The notes beneath the pieces were generated by a model that was not told the DNA's origin, did no database searches, and saw only the letters and a program-made list of their open reading frames with translations. Of a stretch of 64,000 nt of DNA, positions 33,227 to 43,565 are shown one piece after another (positions within the stretch are counted from its first letter, which is position 1; every line of letters starts with the position of its first letter). Source of the DNA: Leuctra nigra (lineage: Eukaryota; Arthropoda; Insecta; Plecoptera; Leuctridae); the NCBI GenBank assembly GCA_934045905.1, contig OW203763.1, positions 48,708,121 to 48,772,120 of the forward strand. Reading direction: 5' to 3'. Made by a program: the position numbers and the translations under genes.

Positions 33227-34448
33227 GGGCCCTCATTCACGTACATTGTCCTTATCCTTGCCTTCGCCGGGGGCGAGAATTTTTCTGGCAAAGAGTTCGT
33301 AAATGGGACGAAAATTGACTGTGACAAAAACTCTAATAACTTACTTATTTTTACAAATAGAACTATGATTTAGAAGTATAATATACATACTGTGTTCTGA
33401 CAGCTATTGCATCAGTAAAATGAAGGTTATATTTACAGTAAATATACACTATTCCGAATTAAAATATATAACATTTTTTACTCTAGAGGGTTTTCACGAC
33501 CCCAATTTCATCCCAGAACTATCGTAAATGACATTTGAAAACTTGAATTTTATAAAAATATTTTTTTCTCCCATTTACGAAGTCTTTGCCAGAAAAATAT
33601 TCGCACCTCGGGGTAGCCTATCACTTGCTTACCACCTCGGGGTAGCGAATGACACATTCGTATTCACGAAGCAGTGGTATCTTGGTGGTAGGTCACTGCC
33701 TACTTGAAATTTGAATAGTGTAAATAGAACGTAAATTTTAAGTAGGCAGTGGATTATTCCACCAATCAGATTCAAATATCATTTTCTGCGCGCGTGCATT
33801 TGTCTTTATTAAAAATAGTGACAGTTCAATTCCAAACGATAAACTATACAAATGCGGAACAAAACGTGTTAGTTCAATAAAATCTGGTGCAACAATAGTT
33901 TTCTACGGTGAATTCAGTGCTAACTTAACTCTGCAACATAAAAATATGAAGTTTATTACTTATATCTAGTGTTTAAGAAAATGTTTTGGAGGTTATGGTC
34001 CATGGATTGACTTACTAGAACCAATAATAATATCCGATATTTTGTGGAATGATTAAATAAACAGGAACTAACATAGTACACGTAAGTGAAATACAAAGTA
34101 GACACAATAAACACACAACACAGCTGATCAGATGACGACGCGAAGGAATTACTTCAAACAGTTGTTTTGACAGTCAAGTTCAAAAATGGCCGCCAATAAG
34201 TTATCATGGCTTACCCCTGCCTCGAGGTAGGGGTAGATTTTACCCCGGGGTAAGACATGATAACTTCTTCGTGAATACCGATACCACTGCCACCCGGTCT
34301 ACCACGCCTTACCACTAGCTATCATGGCTTACCCCATGTACAGTGAGATTCAGAAGAAAGCGGTCGGAGTGCCCCTATGCACACTGCCTGGCACAGGGGG
34401 GCACTACAACCGCTTTCTTATAAATCTCACGTACGTGAATGAGGGCCC
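33227..34448. mobile_element. 1.22-kb TIR element with further inverted pairs nested inside
   Basis: Termini are GGGCCCTCATTCACGTAC and its exact complement. Inside, one inverted pair spans 33272-33603 (arms 'tctggcaaag.gttcgtaaat'). Another spans 33659-34278 (GTATTCACGAAG and complement). A perfect palindrome TTACCCCGGGGTAA lies near 34240. The flanks (…ctacca / aggtggctcagctag…) match uninterrupted sequence near 56845-56880, which approximates the empty site. No transposase ORF. Confidence 0.8.
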
Positions 34449-34867
34449 AGGTGGCTCAGCTAGTTAATCTTAAAGGAACTCTAGGTTGACATCTTTAAAA
34501 TCAATTTTCACTACAAGGCAGTATCAAATGGCCACATCCTTTGCCGTCATTCCTTTAAAATAAGTAGTATCTCTATGTATAACCCAGGATAAAGCTCCTT
34601 GGTATGAACGTTCTTTCTTATTTACTCCTTATACACCCTTTGTCCGATCTCATACAAAATTTGATATACACATTCTATTTGAAAGAACCCATACCGTACG
34701 GTACTTACACCCTTCCGCAAACATCCCCTAATTTTAAGAAATCACCCCTATGTAATAGAAAATTAAATATACATATTCAGCATAAACCACTCTCGTGATT
34801 TTTGGTACGTTTGCAAACTGCTGGCTGAAGAAATTGCGGTATAATCCATGCTGGGACTATAACTAAA

Positions 34868-35020
34868 AAGCAGTGTTGGGTTAGTTCCTCAAATAAAGGA
34901 ACTAGTTCAAGTTCCCGTTCCATTGAACAAAAGAAACTAGTTTCAGTTCCTAGTTCCGTTCAAATAAAGAACTGGAAAGTTTCCTGAAACGTTTCCAGGA
35001 ACTGGAAAGTTAACTTAGGA
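34868..35020 (+). mobile_element. hAT-type terminus (CAGTGTTGGG)
   Basis: Begins CAGTGTTGGGTTAGTTCCTC and is rich in GGAACTAGTTC/AACTGGAAAG motifs in both orientations, as in hAT subterminal regions. Only one end is recognisable. It lies in a segment absent from the related copy at 56885, so it marks an insertion. Confidence 0.5.
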
Positions 35021-35021
35021 A

Positions 35022-35477
35022 CTAAGTTCTTAGTTACATTGCCTTCCAAAAACCATTCTGATTTTATTTAATATGTGTTGTAAGCATCTGCACGCTTTGA
35101 CAATTGAGTTTATATGACATAAAAAAGTCAACCTGGAAGAAACGCACAAAACTTCAGAAACTTTCGTGCACCTTTCAGTTTACCAATTGGCAACAAATAT
35201 GCGTAGTACGAGATGAACGCACAAATTCCGGTCTACACCGGAACAATACACCTACAATACGTTATTCACACGACTCAAAGTTGAGGACTTTTAACAATTT
35301 CAAAGTTGAGATAACTCATATTCAACCAAAAGAAATTGACCCTTTCGTTATACTATAACTTTGGAACAATTGGAAGAAAAAAAGATAACTTTAGACAAGA
35401 AGTGACGTTCAATGTAATGATAGGTAACACTCAATCATCAATGAAAGCTGCTATAAGCTTTTACCTCATGTGAAATG
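35022..35477 (+). repeat. F family dispersed repeat, copy 1 (5' part)
   Basis: Closely matches 56895-57340: 'ttacattgccttccaaaaac', 'atttatatgacataaaaaag' (with minor changes), 'gtacgagatgaacgcacaaa', 'ttccggtctacaccggaaca', 'aaaagaaattgaccctttcg'. Unclassified family. ORFs in it are not conserved between copies. Confidence 0.75.
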
Positions 35478-36278
35478 TTGTACAAAAACAAAAACTTGTA
35501 AATAAACTGCCAAGCACCTTCCCCCCTAAAAGGATTGAGATCAAAAAGAAGGTCCAAGCAAACTTTTGCACTTCAAATTCGTGAAATCATTTCGCCCAGT
35601 TACTACCGCCAAGCACAACACTATAAACGTAACGTTGTGCCCAAATTCTAAGAGAAATTCTAAAAAATCTATGTGAAACATTATTGTAAACTTTAACAAA
35701 ATTATACAAATTAAAAGCGATAAATAAAATTTTTTCAAAATGTATTTAAAAACAAAATAAATGTTTTTAATTACTTGAAAACACAACTTAAAAAAATACA
35801 TTTCAAATCTTAATTAAAAAAATTAAAAATAAAGCTGGGCGCATTTAATTTTCTTCTATCTTCTTCCCACTTTCTGTCCTTCTTCATCTTCTTCCATGAC
35901 ACAATGCGCCCAGCTTTATTTTAATTTTTTTTAATTTAGATTTTAAATATATTTTTCAAGTTGTGTTTTCAAATAATAAAAAACATCTATTTTGTTTTTA
36001 GATACATTTGGAATAATTTGTATTTATCGCTTTTAAATTTTATAATTTTGTTAAAGTCTACAATAATGATTCACATAGATGTTTTTCTTAGAATTTGGGC
36101 ACAACGTTACGTTTATAGTGCTGTGCTTGGCGGCAGTAACTGGGCGAAATGATTTCACGAATTTTAAGTGCAAAAAAGTTTCAACAATATATTATTGCTT
36201 GGTCCTTCTTTTAGATCTCAATCCTTTTAGGAGGGAAGGTGCTTGGCAGTTTATTTACAAGTTTTTGTTTTTGTACAA
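35478..36278. repeat. 801-bp palindrome, ~370-bp arms, polypyrimidine loop
   Basis: The left arm (35478-35844) is the near-exact complement of the right arm (35904-36278). Outer ends are TTGTACAAAAACAAAAACTT and complement; inner ends are GCTGGGCGCAT and complement. The 59-base centre is almost all pyrimidine. The related F copy (57420-57717 plus 59790-59880) has only one arm, so the palindrome here is an inverted duplication of F sequence. Confidence 0.85.
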
Positions 36279-36477
36279 AATAGTAAGGGTAAGGGAAGGT
36301 GCTTGGTATGGGACGGAGTCGGGAATCAATGGGGAAGATCAATCCAAGCTTGATTTGATCCTTAAGGACACATCCTTAATGATTATTATTAAATGTGTAA
36401 TACCTTGAAACCTCGTCTTATTTTAGGAATCAAGCCCGTTGTCATAGGGAAAGCGTTTCACAGCAACATGCAGTACC

Positions 36478-36531
36478 GTCGCCATTAGCCTCGCTGCAGA
36501 ACAGTGCGACGTTAAGCCCCAGACAAAAAAT
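36478..36531 (+). mobile_element. 54-bp SINE-tail insertion with 13-bp target duplication
   Basis: AACATGCAGTACC occurs at 36465-36477 and 36532-36544. Between them is GTCGCCATTAGCCTCGCTGC, 'agaacagtgcgacgttaagc' and an A-rich tail. This is the hallmark of an extremely 5'-truncated, LINE-mobilised insert. The same core recurs near 60028 and 62957. Confidence 0.85.
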
Positions 36532-36736
36532 AACATGCAGTACCTAACTCTATGCACCGAAATATCACTGCTTAAGCCCTAAGAATAACCGAACATATTA
36601 TCGTCGTTTCATCATACGGGTGAGTCAACCTCATGTTATAGTATAATTTTTTTGTTATCTGCACTGAGCTGAGCTTGCAATATGAAAGATGGATTCTTTC
36701 TCATTTCGGCAGTGTTGATTTGACCTTGATAAGGTT

Positions 36737-37151
36737 CTATCTTCTATGTCGAAATTCGTTTTCACCGCTGGCGATCAGTTCGAAGTGATGTGGTAGTTCA
36801 TAGTCTGCAGGTGTATCGGGATTCGGGGGTGGATTTGCATCGAAGACTTTCTGCGCTGAATGGGCATGTATGGGACGAGGAACGGATTGTCTACGAATGG
36901 AGCGCATAATTATAAAATGTTGTCTCAAGTGACAAGCTTGAAGAAGGATCATAAACGCCCATTCGCATTCTCTGCTGATGACAATACAATCTGCAAAATA
37001 GTCGCTGTTTATACCCAACAGGTTTCTGCTCAAAACTTGGTTGTATTTCATCATCCTGAGCCCATAAGGCCAGCCATGCCTTATATCCAAACTTCAAAAT
37101 TGTAATAATAGATAATAAAACGACAATTTTAATTCCATTGACTCTGTACAA
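36737..37151 (-). pseudogene. Candidate non-transposon coding fragment
   Basis: Two overlapping minus frames. One (37151-36891, 86 residues) starts with a hydrophobic segment 'IKIVVLLSIITILKFGYKAW', signal-anchor-like. The other (37090-36737, 117 residues) ends 'ANPPPNPDTPADYELPHHFE', 'LIASGENEFRHRR'. Composition is more protein-like than surrounding ORFs, and a single frame change or an intron could join them. I do not recognise the product, and chance ORFs cannot be excluded. Confidence 0.2.
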
Positions 37152-37619
37152 TTATTTTTCAAAAATGATTTAGATTTTTGTATGGATACATTTACTTCCC
37201 TGGTTTAATTCCTGGTTTTTTAATCGACTCCTTTGACTAGAGATTTGAAACTTTTACGGTGTGTGGAATACTACCCTGTGTGTCATAAGATTTTATTCAA
37301 ATGTTATGTTCTAAAGAGGACTACGTTAACTGGAGTACTTGTTATCTTGATTCATTTGGAAATTACAGCGACTTTTGCAAGAGCTTAGACGAGCAATTCT
37401 TACCACTCAGTTCAAGGTCATGTAGCTTGAGATGGATGAACTTGGGAAAAAATTAATTTGAGCTCAACTATTATTAAGTTACAACATATCCAATTTTGAA
37501 AATTATCAAAAATCATGCCGCAACGATTTTTTTTTAGTTTTGGTCGTTTTTCAATGGAAACGATGTAAACGAGTAATGGAATGTTTACCTTCGAGTGCAG
37601 CCGAATCATTTGGCCAAAC

Positions 37620-37850
37620 ATTTGGCCAAAGTACAGTTGTACATTTGTACATAAGTACTATTGGCCAAAGTAAAAACCGGTATTTGAAAGAAACAGATTG
37701 TCTGAAAACGATTTGATGGTATCCCAATGACGTCTGTGCTATAGATGAGCTTTGATTTCATTGATGATAATAATTGTCAAGGAAACTGACCACCAGCCAA
37801 TCTGTTTCGCTCAAATTCCCTTTTACTATGGCCAAGTGTACAATAGTTTT
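37620..37850. mobile_element. ~230-bp imperfect inverted repeat
   Basis: 'ttggccaaagtaaaaaccgg' with '...gaaagaaacagattg' on the left pairs with the complement of 'caatctgtttcgctcaaatt', 'ccttttactatggccaagtg' on the right. Non-coding. Confidence 0.5.
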
Positions 37851-38375
37851 CTTTCCAAATAATTGTTTAATCTTAAGTAACTCCCCCTATCAAATATAAA
37901 ATGTGTACCTACGTGTCCCGCGTTAGTTTTATTTATATAATATCAAAATTTGTGCCTATTATACATATTCGAGGCGATTGTAAGAATTATTAAAGAATCA
38001 CAATGAACACAGAATCATTGAAGAATCACAGTGACAGGAGTTATAGAAAAATTATTTAGTTTTTGGTGTAGGTGTTGTAACAGGTTGGCCTATCTAGGTA
38101 GAAAATTAACTTTAAAAATATAAGAATAATGTTTGTTTGAAATAGGTTTGCAGAATGTACAAGCTTGTAGCATGGCATTCTTAAAGTCAAGGTTATCTGA
38201 ACACAAAGTAATTAATTAGAATCATTATGTAAACTTACCATCTTAAATTTAATAGCAATCAAAGTAAAAAAAAAAATATGTAACGAGCAATCAAATCAGT
38301 TTAACAATGTGCAATTATATCAAGAAAGTGAGTGAATCAATATAAAAGTATGTGACCTTACCTAAATTGTAATGT
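37851..38375. other. AT-rich spacer
   Basis: No gene recognised. Confidence 0.4.
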
Positions 38376-38595
38376 CACAACGCAATAACAAGTGAGCCGG
38401 TCAGAAAACAATGCGAGTAATGGTACAAAACCAGTCAACCAGACTAGTTTTCAGTGATTCCAAGAATATTCGAGGCATACGTGCAGAAAGTAAGTCGTTT
38501 TCCGCGTTTCAGAAATGACAGAATGCCTAAAAATAGCTACCACTTGTACCGAACCTACCAATCAGGATCTTTGGCGGGAAACCGAGGTGAGAGGG

Positions 38596-38632
38596 TATAA
38601 AACGACAAGCTACCAGACAAACATCATCAGTC
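38596..38632 (+). promoter_or_regulatory. TATA box plus arthropod initiator
   Basis: TATAAAA at 38596-38602 is followed by TCAGTC at 38627-38632, placing the initiator A (38629) 33 bases from the first T of the TATA box. This is the spacing and sequence of an arthropod Pol II core promoter. Function is inferred. Confidence 0.45.
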
Positions 38633-38684
38633 GGGGATTCTCAAGCAGTAAGAAGTGTCTCGCGAACCGGTGCGCCGTTGGGCG

Positions 38685-38953
38685 TCGACCAACGTCTATA
38701 CAATATTCCCTTCTAAAGGTTGAGCCGATCGAGGGATTTCAGTACTGGGAAGTATTCGGCTTTTCCCACTTCGTGACGTCAACACAGCCGGCAACTATGC
38801 TTGATAGTCTGTATGCGCTGGCATGAGATTTAGATAGAAATGTCCTACTCCATGACGTCACGGAGTAGGACAAAGCCGAATACTTCCGAGTACTGAAATC
38901 CCTCGATCGGTTCAACCTTAAGAAGAGAATATTGTATAGACGTTGGGCGTCGA
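38685..38953. repeat. Inverted repeat with ~80-bp arms and inner CRE palindrome
   Basis: The left arm (38685-38764) and right arm (38872-38953) are nearly perfect complements, outermost block TCGACCAACGTCTATACAAT. Next to the right arm, a 28-base palindrome (38843-38870) has TCCTACTCC and GGAGTAGGA around TGACGTCA. Confidence 0.8.
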
Positions 38954-39739
38954 CTAGGTTTAGTTGTGGCAGGGACAGAACAAACAGATCAAAACAGATC
39001 AAAATGTCAAACAGACAATAATAAATCTCCAGTTATCAGTGATCGGCTGAACAGTTTCAACATTTAAAGTATTAAAGTCAGTGAACTGCACTCCGGGAAG
39101 ATCCGACGAGTCTGCAGCAACGAGCGTCATTAGCCAGAGCCAACTTGCGCCAACTGCCCGAGGAGGTAACTCCTTGTGCATGGACTGCTGGACGTCCTGG
39201 TAACCAAAGGGGTTGCCCAGACAACATCATGGCATCGCAGCTGAAAGAGATGACATCGAACAGCCGCTCAATTCTACTGGTGAACTGGAGTTCACTGAAC
39301 ACACTACACGAGAGTCAACGCCATCCACTGTTTACTTGGACGTAAACAAGCAAGACGACATCATCACTACGGCTGACGTATCGAACGTAATATTGTCCAT
39401 AATTTGATTGCTCTTTTCACATCAATGAATGATTATTTTCTTTGTAATAAACAAATTATAACATTGCTGAATCTTTGTGTTCTACCCTCTGAGCCAAATC
39501 CCGCAGGTTTCAGTGAATATATAAAAACACAAAATATAAGCTTTTGGTTAGAATCTATCAGCGAAAAATAGTTTAATCTGACTAGTTAAATTACTGTGTT
39601 TTTTCCTCACATCTATAAAGTGATATTATATTGGAAATTAGGTCGCATTGCACACTTTTTCTTGTGTTAAAGTATCTATGAAATAAGCATATTATACGTT
39701 GAGATATCTATGGAAGACTTCATCGGGCATTGTCTAGTA

Positions 39740-40000
39740 CGATGTGAAGGTTCCAAGTGTGCAGACGCGTAGGAACTACATTTGCAATGAGGGTGGGGGG
39801 AAGGGAAATTTTCAAAAGGACTTGAGCTGGAGATGCTATTTACGAAGACAATGGGGGTCTGGGGGAGGGCACCCCAGTGATTCTGAATTTCAGGCTTACA
39901 TTTGGTGCATTTCTATACGCGATTTTTTTAAAGCATATTTTTATCTTGACACATGTCTAAAAACATCGGCATGAGCCTGCATGGAGTCATAAGCTGGGTA
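39740..40000. repeat. K-type repeat with GGGGGTCTGGGGG motif
   Basis: 'acaatgggggtctgggggag', 'ggc.ccccag', then 'ttgaatttcagg' and 'atttggtgc' also occur at 42118-42210. A complementary, shorter match lies at 660-690. Class unknown. Confidence 0.5.
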
Positions 40001-40165
40001 CACGTAGGAACAATATATCCGGCCACGAGGAAGTGAGGTCATGAGGTCATGAGCTGCGTGCGCTACACAGGAAGAAGGTGGTCTGACCACAGGGAAAACA
40101 ACCCCCAGGACATGGCATATCTCCGCATCGCCTCGCCAAGATGCCCTCTTACAGCCGCGTAACTA

Positions 40166-41715
40166 CAATAAAAAACACTTCGTGCAAAAATACCAGCAAA
40201 GTCTCTTCAACTAAAAAAAAATATATGAAATCTAATAATTCTGCACTGAAAAGAATTGATATCAAAGAATTTGCCAAGTCAAAACTTTATTTGAAAATCA
40301 AAAAATACTTGTCGCATCGTTTATATAAATAGCTTAGAAGTATAGGCCAGATATAAAATATACATCAAATATACATATACAAATAGTATACCTATAATTC
40401 TCTAAAAAATCGATGCGCCAAGTATTTTTTGATTTTCAAATAAAGTTTTGACTTGGCAAATTCTTTGATATCAATATTTTTCAGTGCAGAATTTTTAGAT
40501 TTCATATTTTTTTTTAGTTGAAGAGACTTGGCTGGTATTTTTACACGAAGTGTATTTTATGGGGATATCACTCTTTTTTTAGTTTATTCTTACAACTTGT
40601 GACACATATGAAATGAACAATTACTAAATTCTTTTAAAAAATCGACATTTACGATTTGGTTACTACTCATGAAAATCTGTTATATATTCATGTATATAGT
40701 CATTCGTAAAGAATAGCAAAGGTTTCATTCCAATCGGCCAACCCAGTTCCGAGATATGGCATAACACTTCGGTTTTGAAAATGGCTGCTAAACTTACTGC
40801 ACTGCCACATAGAATTTATATCTACAATGAATGTGTATCATTTTAGGCTTTCTGAATATGTATTCATTGTATAGAATGGGGAATATAATAATTTTTAAAT
40901 TTGAATTACGTCATTTCCGGGCTCATAAATAAGAACATTCTAGTTTGACTGTTCCTTTTCCATAAAGATGGCCTTCCGAATCATTTGGCGCTAGTTTCGT
41001 ACTGATCGGTCTACCAGTTTTCGAGATACGACGTTACTTCCGGTTTCAAAATGGCGGCTGAAATATCTGACCCCTTGAATGTTAATTTACACATGATAAC
41101 ATCTTATTATAAGCTGTCTCAAATAGTATTTATTGTATCAAAATGTAAATTTGTGAGATTTTTAAAATGTGTGGCGTCATTTGCGGTTTTGCTATAAGAA
41201 ACTGCAAATATTACTGATGGTAATACATAAAGTTGACCGTCTAAATTGTGTGGCGCTGGTTTCGTTCAAATCTATTTAGCCTATATTAAGATATGATGTC
41301 ACTTCCGGTTTAACAATGACGGCTTCCGGTTGGTTTTGTAACAAGTCAAATAAGATATCAGAAGTACATACGTTACATAAATATCAAAATAATCGGATCA
41401 ACCTTTGTTGCCGAAATGCCAATCGATGTATTTCAAATTTCATTACGTCATTTCCGGTTTCGTTAACAAAATGGTTAGCCTTTTGCTACTGGTAATGCAT
41501 TAAGTTGACCGTCCGAATCGTTTGGCGCTATTTTTGCTCCAATCGGTTTAGCCGTTGTCGAGATATGACGTCACTTCCGGTTTAAAAATGGCGGCACAAA
41601 AAATTCATGGGGTGAAGGTTAAATCAGACGCCAAAAGTGCACACGTGGTAAAAATGTGAGATCAATCGGTTCAGCCGTTTAGGCTGTGGCCTGTTTACCG
41701 GATTTTAGCTCCAGC

Positions 41716-41776
<61 letters not shown>

Positions 41777-42068
41777 TACTACTTCTACTACTGAGATTAT
41801 GAAAACCGCCCTTAGACACGATTTTCACGGCCCTCTTGCTCGCAAAGGGCGTAACCTATTGTTCCGAAATTTGGTATATGTTGTAGGGTGGGCCATAGCT
41901 CGAAATTAAGATATTTCGCAACAATGTGATTTTTCCCAATTTTAAGATCCAGCCACTTTGAAAATGCCACTTTGATGCTTACAGAAAAAGTGGGTTGCTC
42001 CAGCCTTTTTAAATGAGAGTGTGCGCGCGCCGTACGACTTGGCTGGCGTGGAGCGACCGCTCCACTAG
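40166..42068 (+). mobile_element. LH composite element, copy 1
   Basis: 5' module: inverted repeat 40166-40560 with arms of ~165 bp sharing 'acacttcgtg', 'aagtctcttcaac' and 'gccaagtcaaaact'. A spacer ('agtttattcttacaacttgt') and diverged YY1/ETS/CRE units follow, including an exact TGACGTCACTTCCGG at 41566-41580. The 3' end is TGGAGCGACCGCTCCA hairpin + CTAG at 42068. A (CTA)n tract at 41717-41791 interrupts it. No ORF. The 3' hairpin and CTAG suggest a rolling-circle (Helitron/Helentron-like) origin. Confidence 0.65.
41717..41791. repeat. (CTA)n microsatellite
   Basis: About 25 trinucleotide units with two TTC interruptions near the end. Confidence 0.9.
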
Positions 42069-42274
42069 ATATGGCAGATACTATTCAAAGAGCAAGGCCA
42101 GGAAATACGATTGCTTACGTGGACAATGGGGGGTCTGGGGGGAGGGCCCCCCAGTTTTCCTCCTGTTTTGACAATTTTGAATTTCAGGAATGTATTTGGT
42201 GCGCTACGCAATTTTACATTATTTTAGGGAAAATGTTATATTGACATAATCATATGGTGGGGAATTGAATCGGA

Positions 42275-42293
42275 GGGGGGGGGGGGGGGGGGG
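42275..42293. repeat. Run of 19 G
   Basis: G homopolymer between copies 1 and 2 of the LH family. Other long G-runs lie at 43794-43816 and 54670-54683. Confidence 0.85.
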
Positions 42294-42403
42294 CATTTTC
42301 CTCACCATCCCCCTCCCCCTTTTCTACGCGCCTGGTGTCAATGAGAGTTAGCGTTGCTTCATTATCAATAGTAGTGCTATTATTACTATTTTATCGTTTA
42401 AAT

Positions 42404-43190
42404 CTAGTGGAGCGGTCGCTCCACCCAGCCAAATCGTACCGTACACTCACAACCACTCTACAAACCGTAAATGCCTGTATTAACTGAGGAGCAGACCAAA
42501 CACTTTTACTGTAAGCAATAACATGGCATTTTCGGCCTACTGGATCTCAAAATTGGAAAATCTCACATTGTTGCGAAATATCTTAATTTCGAGCAATGGC
42601 CCACCCCGCTACATATACCAAATTTGAGAACAATAGGTTATATCATTTGCGAGCTAGAGGGCCGTGAAAACAGTGAAATTACATCACTTTCTGATTCTGA
42701 TGATTCTGATGATATCAGGGAACGTCGCTGTCACCGCCACAGCCTAAACGGCTGAACCGATCAACCTGAAATTTTTACCACATGTGCACTTTTGGCGTCT
42801 GAGGTGCCTTTTTATAAAACCAACCGGAAGTCGCCATTTCGATACCGGAAGTGACGTCATATCTTGAAAACGGCTAGACCGATCGGAATGAAACTATCAC
42901 CAAATGATTTAGACGGCCATATTTATGGAATATCAATATTTGAAGTAGAAATGTACTATTACAGGAACCGGAAATGACGTCATAAAAATTAAGAATCATA
43001 CTTTAATCACCTCTTACTACAATAACTACATATTCAGAAGGCTTATAATGATACATAACAATTAACGAAATACATTCTAGGTGGCAGTAATTTCAGCCGC
43101 CATTTTGAAAACCGGAAGTGATGCCATATCTCGAAAACGGCTGTACCGATTGGAACGATGCTTTCGCAATTCTTCATGGAATATCACTTT
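42404..43190 (-). mobile_element. LH composite element, copy 2 (5'-truncated)
   Basis: Minus orientation; the 3' hairpin and CTAG end at 42404, tail to tail with copy 1 across 336 bp. It contains the 'cgttgtaggctgtggc'-type block and units with exact CCGGAAGTGACGTCA at 42845, plus CCGGAAATGACGTCA near 42970. The 5' inverted-repeat module is absent. Confidence 0.65.
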
Positions 43191-43565
43191 AAGCTTATAT
43201 TTAGCATTAAAGTTCGTTCACGATAAGAATATCACTGACGTTTTAGTCGATCACGTCGTTCATTGGTCAGTCACTTGAACACTGCCCTGTCAATGGCAAG
43301 ACTTTCTTCTTTGTATTATTGAAATTGTATAAATTATGTCAAATACACAATTTTTAATAGTAGTAAATATTATAAAAATTCAAGAAAATTGATTTATTTT
43401 TATCTACAGCCGTATTATACACATTTTTTGATTATTATATTGATATTTACATGTTTAGGTATACGTTCACTTGACTACGGTAGTACACGCCGCCATTATC
43501 CTGTGATTTTCATTCATTATCCTGTGATTTCATTATCCTGCGATCCTGTGATTTTTAAATATTAA

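Larger units (their letters stand above)
38376..39500 (+). mobile_element. LTR-like segment (possible solo LTR)
   Basis: A TGTCACAACGC-type start near 38376, a TATA box with initiator at 38596-38632 and an AATAAA at 39446 with GT-rich sequence downstream are arranged as in an LTR (U3-R-U5). No primer-binding site, target duplication or internal gag/pol is found, and the ends are uncertain. A 270-bp palindrome sits inside. Confidence 0.3.

Noticed and set aside
39078..39407. Overlapping 64-74-residue ORFs on both strands
   Set aside because: Both strands are open over the same region, and no motif favours either; they lie in LTR-like sequence.
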